A DNA stretch of 64,000 bases, taken from positions 186,001 to 250,000 of the forward strand of contig JANQPL010000003.1 in NCBI GenBank assembly GCA_028289425.1, given 5' to 3'. The stretch is from Alphaproteobacteria bacterium. Lineage in GTDB: Bacteria; Pseudomonadota; Alphaproteobacteria; JANQMY01. Below, in pieces: positions 60,274 to 64,000 of this stretch. Under the pieces are notes generated by a model, which was not told the DNA's origin, did not search any database, and saw only the letters and a program-made list of their open reading frames with translations. The position numbers were made by a program, and so were the translations under genes. Numbering within the stretch: the first letter of the stretch is position 1; each line of letters starts with the position of its first letter.

Positions 60274-61233
60274 ATGAAATCGTTCGAAAAACTCAGAGAC
60301 AGACTGGCCATTCCGCTGATCGCGGCACCAATGTTCTTGGTGTCGAACCCCAAAATGGCCATGGCGGCCTGCCGCGAAGGAATCTTGGGAACGTTTCCGG
60401 CTCACTGCACCCGCACGCGCGACGTCTTTGAAGATTGGCTCAAGGAAATGGAGGAAGGGTTCAAGGAGGACGGTGCGTCTTCTTATGCGCCCTATGGAGT
60501 CAATCTGGTTGTGCATCCAACCAATCAGCGTTGCGAGGGCGACCTTGAACTCTGCATCAAGTACAAAGTGCCGGTGATCCTCACTTCCAAAGGCGCGCCC
60601 GGAGATATCTTTAAGCAGATCCATGATTATGGTGGTTACATTCTGCACGATGTGGCCTCTAAGCGGCATGCGGAAAAAGCCTTAGAAGGCGGTGCAGATG
60701 GGCTGATCGCCGTGTGCGGCGGGGCCGGCGGCCACACCGGCACCATCAACCCGTTTTCGCTCGTGAACGAGATCCGTCAGCTTACCGACAAACCCATCGT
60801 GCTTGCCGGCGGCATGACGACCGGGCGCGACATACTCGCGGCGCAAGTCATGGGCGCAGACCTCGTTTATATGGGCACGCGATTCATTGCGACCCATGAA
60901 GCGAACGTGACGGACGAATACCGTCAAATGTTGTGCGACACCAACGCAAATGATGTCTTTTTTACTGCGGCATTGGACGGGGCCCCTGCCAATTGGCTCA
61001 AGCCGAGCCTGCTTGCGGCGGGCATCGATCTGGACGAACTGGTGCGCACGCCCGCTACCGAAGTAATGTCTGCAGACAAGGTGAAGGGCCGCTATAAGAA
61101 CATCTATTCGGCAGGCCACGGCGTCGGCAACATTCACAAAGTCGATTCGGTAGCCCATGTGTGTCAGCGACTAAAGTCCGAATACGGAGAAGCGATCTCC
61201 ACGCTTAATGGGTTGCAGAGACTGGCGTCCTAG
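60274..61233 (+). CDS. Nitronate monooxygenase / 2-nitropropane dioxygenase-like flavoprotein
   Basis: Product of 319 aa with the FMN TIM-barrel of the NPD family: PLIAAPMFLVSNPKMAMAAC, VILTSKGAPGD, GLIAVCGGAGGHTGTINPFS (FMN-binding Gly-rich loop and active-site His) and IVLAGGMTTGRDILAAQVMG. Family members oxidise nitronates or act as enoyl reductase-like flavoproteins. It ends the island operon, starting 10 bp after the double CoA-transferase, so a role in the same route is likely. A nitro compound as substrate is not implied. Confidence 0.87.
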   Translation: MKSFEKLRDRLAIPLIAAPMFLVSNPKMAMAACREGILGTFPAHCTRTRDVFEDWLKEMEEGFKEDGASSYAPYGVNLVVHPTNQRCEGDLELCIKYKVPVILTSKGAPGDIFKQIHDYGGYILHDVASKRHAEKALEGGADGLIAVCGGAGGHTGTINPFSLVNEIRQLTDKPIVLAGGMTTGRDILAAQVMGADLVYMGTRFIATHEANVTDEYRQMLCDTNANDVFFTAALDGAPANWLKPSLLAAGIDLDELVRTPATEVMSADKVKGRYKNIYSAGHGVGNIHKVDSVAHVCQRLKSEYGEAISTLNGLQRLAS

Positions 61234-61730
61234 AAATTGGTGCCCGGCGTATAGTAGCGATCGTGCCAAATACCCATGGCGGGTTCGCCCTCCACCGGCA
61301 TGCGCCAACTTCTCACTTTTGAGGCATTGGCGAGCACAACGCGGTAGAGCCCCCGGGGTTGCTCGATCGTATTGTCCACATAGGCATTGGCTTGTTCTTC
61401 CGGCACATAACGGCAGGCAATCTCCCGATAAAGAGCGCGCCATTGATCGTCATTACCGATGTCGTGCACCAGCTCGGCCTCTCCTTCGATGAGCACTTTG
61501 CGATAGGGGTGGGGCTGTTCGTCGATGCACAGCGCCACGCGCGGATCGCGTCGCAGACAGTCGAACCATTCGGACTTTTCCCGGGGGGTGAAATAGATGG
61601 CCCCATCGCGGTGGATGAACCAAATAGGCGTTACGAGGGGTGAGCCGTCTTCCCGCACCACGGCCACGCGCATCAGCACACTTGGTTCCGCAAGGAACGC
61701 GTCGCGTTCGGCATCGGATAATGTCGGCAT
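61230..61730 (-). CDS. PPOX-class (pyridoxamine 5'-phosphate oxidase-like) flavin/F420 protein
   Basis: Product of 166 aa from the ATG at 61730, with GGAGGA upstream. Split-barrel motifs: MRVAVVREDGSPLVTPIWFI, AIYFTPREKSEWFDCLRRDP, VALCIDEQPHPYRKVLIEGE. Members reduce small substrates with F420H2 or flavin. The stop overlaps the convergent nitronate monooxygenase stop. It is separated by 53 bp from the MFS gene upstream on the same strand and may be co-transcribed with it. Confidence 0.85.
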   Translation of the reverse strand: MPTLSDAERDAFLAEPSVLMRVAVVREDGSPLVTPIWFIHRDGAIYFTPREKSEWFDCLRRDPRVALCIDEQPHPYRKVLIEGEAELVHDIGNDDQWRALYREIACRYVPEEQANAYVDNTIEQPRGLYRVVLANASKVRSWRMPVEGEPAMGIWHDRYYTPGTNF

Positions 61731-61783
61731 GAAATCCTCCCAAGTTTTCCATATGAGAGGACAAATCGCGAGAGCTGACAAGC

Positions 61784-63214
61784 CTAGGACTTTTCGTCTT
61801 TATTCTCTGGAGCGGTTGCAGGCTGTTGCTGTCCTTCAGCGTTAGGTGTTCCTGCCGCCAATGTGGCCGGCGCAGCGGCTGCTTTGGTGCCAGCCGTCGC
61901 CGACGAATTGAATTGGGACGTGCGGTCGAGTTCGCCCGGAAGATGGCGTGCACCGATTACATAGTGAATGGCTGCCCACAAATTGATGGTGATCAGCCAC
62001 AACATGGCCATGCGCAGGCCCTCACCGGAATCACCTTGATTAAATGTCTCACTCAAGAAACCGATGATGAACGGCCCCAAGCCCAAGCCGATAAGGTTCA
62101 AAATCAGTGTTTTGGTGGCAGCCGCCAGCGCCCTCATGCGCACCGGCGCCAGTCCCTGCACGACCGCGCCCGTCACACCGATGAAGGTGTTGCCGAGAAT
62201 CATGGGAATGAAGTAAAGCGCAAAGGCCAGCGCCGACGACCCAGCGACAAGAGCGGCCGCCGTGAAGGGCGTGGCGATCGCCATGGACCAAGCGCACATC
62301 CATAAATACCAGCGCCTGTCCCGGCGGGCGAGACGGTCGGCCAGCAGACCGCTGCCCACGGTGCCGATCAATCCGGCCAGCCCAAGCAATGGCCCCATGA
62401 CCAGACCCACATCTTGGACGGAATAGTCATGTACACGGACAAAGAAGGACGGGAACCATTGAAGCGTGCCATAGGCCACCATGGCTTGCAGTCCGGCGCC
62501 CACCGCCAAATGGCGGAACGATTTGAGGGTCCAGAGATAGGCGAAAGTCTCGCCGAGCTTTGGCGGCTCGCCGCTCTGGTCCATGTTTTCCGAAAGCCCG
62601 CGTGGCGGTTCCTTAACCGTGAAATAGATCACCAAGGCGAGCAGAAGACCCGGCAGCCCCACCACCAAAAAGGCAGCGCGCCAACCAAGGTTCTCTGCGA
62701 CAACCCCGCCAATCACCAGCCCTAGCATGACGCCCACCGGCACACCCATGGCGTAGACGGAAAGCGCCGTGGCCCGGTTTTCCGGCGGAAAATAGTCGGC
62801 AATCATGGAATGGCAGATTGGCGCACCGCCGGACTCGCCTGCGCCGACACCGGCGCGCGCTGCTGCCAATTGCACAAAATTCTGCGCACCGCCACTCAAT
62901 GCCGTCATCAAGCTCCACACGCTCAAGCAGATGGCGAGCATGGTTTTCCGTACCGTTTGGTCGGCCAATCGCGCTAAGGGAAGCGCCAAGCCCACATAAA
63001 ACAGAGTAAAGACCAACGACAGCGAGCCCACCTGGGAGTCATCCAAGCCAAAATCATTCTTGATGGGTTCCTGCAGGATTGACAGGATCTGCCGGTCGAT
63101 AAAGTTAAAGACTGCCGTGACAAAAATGATGACCAGCACGTAATAACGGTACCGCACCGGGAATTCTTGGGTGTCCAATCGGGAGCCCGTGGTGGGAATG
63201 TTGGCGGTTGCCAT
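61784..63214 (-). CDS. MFS transporter (Spinster-like)
   Basis: Product of 476 aa with twelve predicted membrane helices (YVLVIIFVTAVFNFIDRQIL through ITINLWAAIHYVIGA). Motif A-like loop is LPLARLADQTVRKTMLAI, and the region PICHSMIADYFPPENRATALSVY is typical of the Spinster/sugar-acid subfamily. The C-terminus is a low-complexity Ala/Gly/Gln tail. Placed beside the CoA island and divergent from eutB; it could import the island's substrate, an inference. Confidence 0.9.
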   Translation of the reverse strand: MATANIPTTGSRLDTQEFPVRYRYYVLVIIFVTAVFNFIDRQILSILQEPIKNDFGLDDSQVGSLSLVFTLFYVGLALPLARLADQTVRKTMLAICLSVWSLMTALSGGAQNFVQLAAARAGVGAGESGGAPICHSMIADYFPPENRATALSVYAMGVPVGVMLGLVIGGVVAENLGWRAAFLVVGLPGLLLALVIYFTVKEPPRGLSENMDQSGEPPKLGETFAYLWTLKSFRHLAVGAGLQAMVAYGTLQWFPSFFVRVHDYSVQDVGLVMGPLLGLAGLIGTVGSGLLADRLARRDRRWYLWMCAWSMAIATPFTAAALVAGSSALAFALYFIPMILGNTFIGVTGAVVQGLAPVRMRALAAATKTLILNLIGLGLGPFIIGFLSETFNQGDSGEGLRMAMLWLITINLWAAIHYVIGARHLPGELDRTSQFNSSATAGTKAAAAPATLAAGTPNAEGQQQPATAPENKDEKS

Positions 63215-63346
63215 GCGGCCGCGCGACCTTTTTGATGTTTTCTTGGGTCAGGCATCTTATCCGAAGAGCGCAGACTGAATAGAATGGTCGCTGGCGAGAG
63301 CACATATGTGATGACGGGGTCAGGGCCCACGGAAAGGATGTAAGCC

Positions 63347-64000
63347 TTGAGCTTTCACGCGGACATTGGCGGCACACGGTATGTCTTTAGCGATCTGCGG
63401 GATCTACTGGCGAAAGCAAGCCCGAACCGGTCCGGAGATCGGCTGGCGGGACTTGCGGCGGAGAGCGACGAAGAACGCGTGGCCGCCCGATTTGCCTTGG
63501 CGGATCTTCCGCTTACTCACTTTCTGAACGAAACCCTCGTGCCCTATGAAGCCGACGAGGTAACACGGCTGATTACAGACACCCATGACGGGCAAGCCTT
63601 TGCACCCATCGGCACCCTCACGGTCGGGGCGTTTCGTGATTGGCTTTTGTCGGACGCAGCCGATCAGGATGCTCTCAAAGCGGTGGCGGCAGGTATCACG
63701 CCGGAAATGGCGGCCGCCGTCTCAAAGCTCATGCGCAACCAAGACCTGATCGCGGTCGCCAAGAAATGCCGGGTGGTCACCCGGTTTCGCAACACGATGG
63801 GTCTTGAAGGCCGGCTTGCCGTGCGCCTGCAGCCCAATCATCCGACGGATGATGAGAAAGGGATCGTCGCCTCCATCCTAGATGGGCTCATGTATGGCTG
63901 CGGCGATGCGGTGATCGGTATTAATCCGGCAACGGACAGCCCGGCACAAACCGCCAAGCTGCTACACATCTTGGCGGAGATCATTGAGCGGCATCACATC
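63347..64000 (+). CDS. eutB: Ethanolamine ammonia-lyase large subunit (partial, C-terminus off right edge)
   Basis: Adenosylcobalamin-dependent conversion of ethanolamine to acetaldehyde and ammonia. The first 218 codons are present and open to the edge, starting at a TTG at 63347 after GGAAAGGA. Matches to EutB: FSDLRDLLAKASPNRSGDRLAG, SDEERVAARFALADL, RLQPNHPTDDEKGI and MYGCGDAVIGINPATDS. A TTG start is inferred because no ATG or GTG lies in frame near this N-terminus. No EutC, microcompartment or eutR gene is visible inside the window, so it may belong to the minimal eutBC type found in proteobacteria. Confidence 0.9.
   Translation, partial: MSFHADIGGTRYVFSDLRDLLAKASPNRSGDRLAGLAAESDEERVAARFALADLPLTHFLNETLVPYEADEVTRLITDTHDGQAFAPIGTLTVGAFRDWLLSDAADQDALKAVAAGITPEMAAAVSKLMRNQDLIAVAKKCRVVTRFRNTMGLEGRLAVRLQPNHPTDDEKGIVASILDGLMYGCGDAVIGINPATDSPAQTAKLLHILAEIIERHHI

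Overview
The window is dense, moderately GC-rich DNA that looks like an alphaproteobacterial chromosome. The evidence is the style of the dispersed palindromic repeats (the 'GTCATCCCAGCGAAGGCTGGG' and 'CGTCATTGCGA...GAAGCAATCCAG' types), the malyl-CoA-lyase/mesaconyl-CoA-hydratase type genes, a single-chain acyl-CoA carboxylase and many CoA-dependent catabolic genes. No order or genus can be assigned from the sequence alone. No rRNA, tRNA, CRISPR array, transposase or phage gene was seen.

Left part (1-9.9 kb). A large minus-strand gene runs off the left edge. It encodes a tubulin-tyrosine-ligase (TTL) ATP-grasp domain, a PqqD-like domain and an HprK-kinase-like domain whose P-loop is degenerate. 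Divergent from it is a plus-strand operon of exported proteins: a TPR/DUF900 serine hydrolase, an unknown secreted protein and an M23 peptidase-like lipoprotein. Next comes a divergent pair of exported caspase-fold proteases.

Middle part (9.9-45 kb). This holds mixed housekeeping and catabolic genes: a single-chain biotin-dependent acyl-CoA carboxylase, a methyltransferase, an APH-like kinase, the biotin operon bioF-bioD-bioA, an amidase/beta-lactamase-fold esterase/GMC oxidoreductase run, and an ATGA-coupled OsmC/CHAP-like/phosphatase operon. An operon of retropepsin-like protease, inactive-transglutaminase 7TM protein and RimK-like ATP-grasp ligase follows (the RloABC/UUP type). Further genes are an MBL hydrolase, a porin-like barrel, an EamA transporter, a TauD-like oxygenase divergent from a Crp/Fnr regulator, an SDS-hydrolase-type alkylsulfatase, and an SDR/flippase-like/CDP-alcohol phosphotransferase operon. 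Upstream of bioF lies a roughly 350-bp mosaic of three repeat families, one of which has a second copy immediately before the EamA gene.

Right part (46-61.2 kb). This is a CoA-thioester catabolic island: an acyl-CoA synthetase divergent, across a perfect palindromic operator, from a run of eleven plus-strand genes. These are two MaoC genes matching the two halves of mesaconyl-CoA hydratase, a family III CoA-transferase, a malyl-CoA-lyase family enzyme, an IclR regulator, an SCP2-alpha/beta hydrolase fusion, an acyl-CoA dehydrogenase, an MmgE/PrpD protein, a molybdenum hydroxylase large subunit with no partner subunits, a double CoA-transferase and a nitronate-monooxygenase-like protein. Branched C4/C5 dicarboxyl-CoA chemistry (mesaconyl-, methylmalyl-, citramalyl- or itaconyl-CoA) is the likely end of the route; the substrate is unknown.

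Right edge. A PPOX-family protein, an MFS transporter and the first 218 codons of eutB (ethanolamine ammonia-lyase large subunit) close the window.
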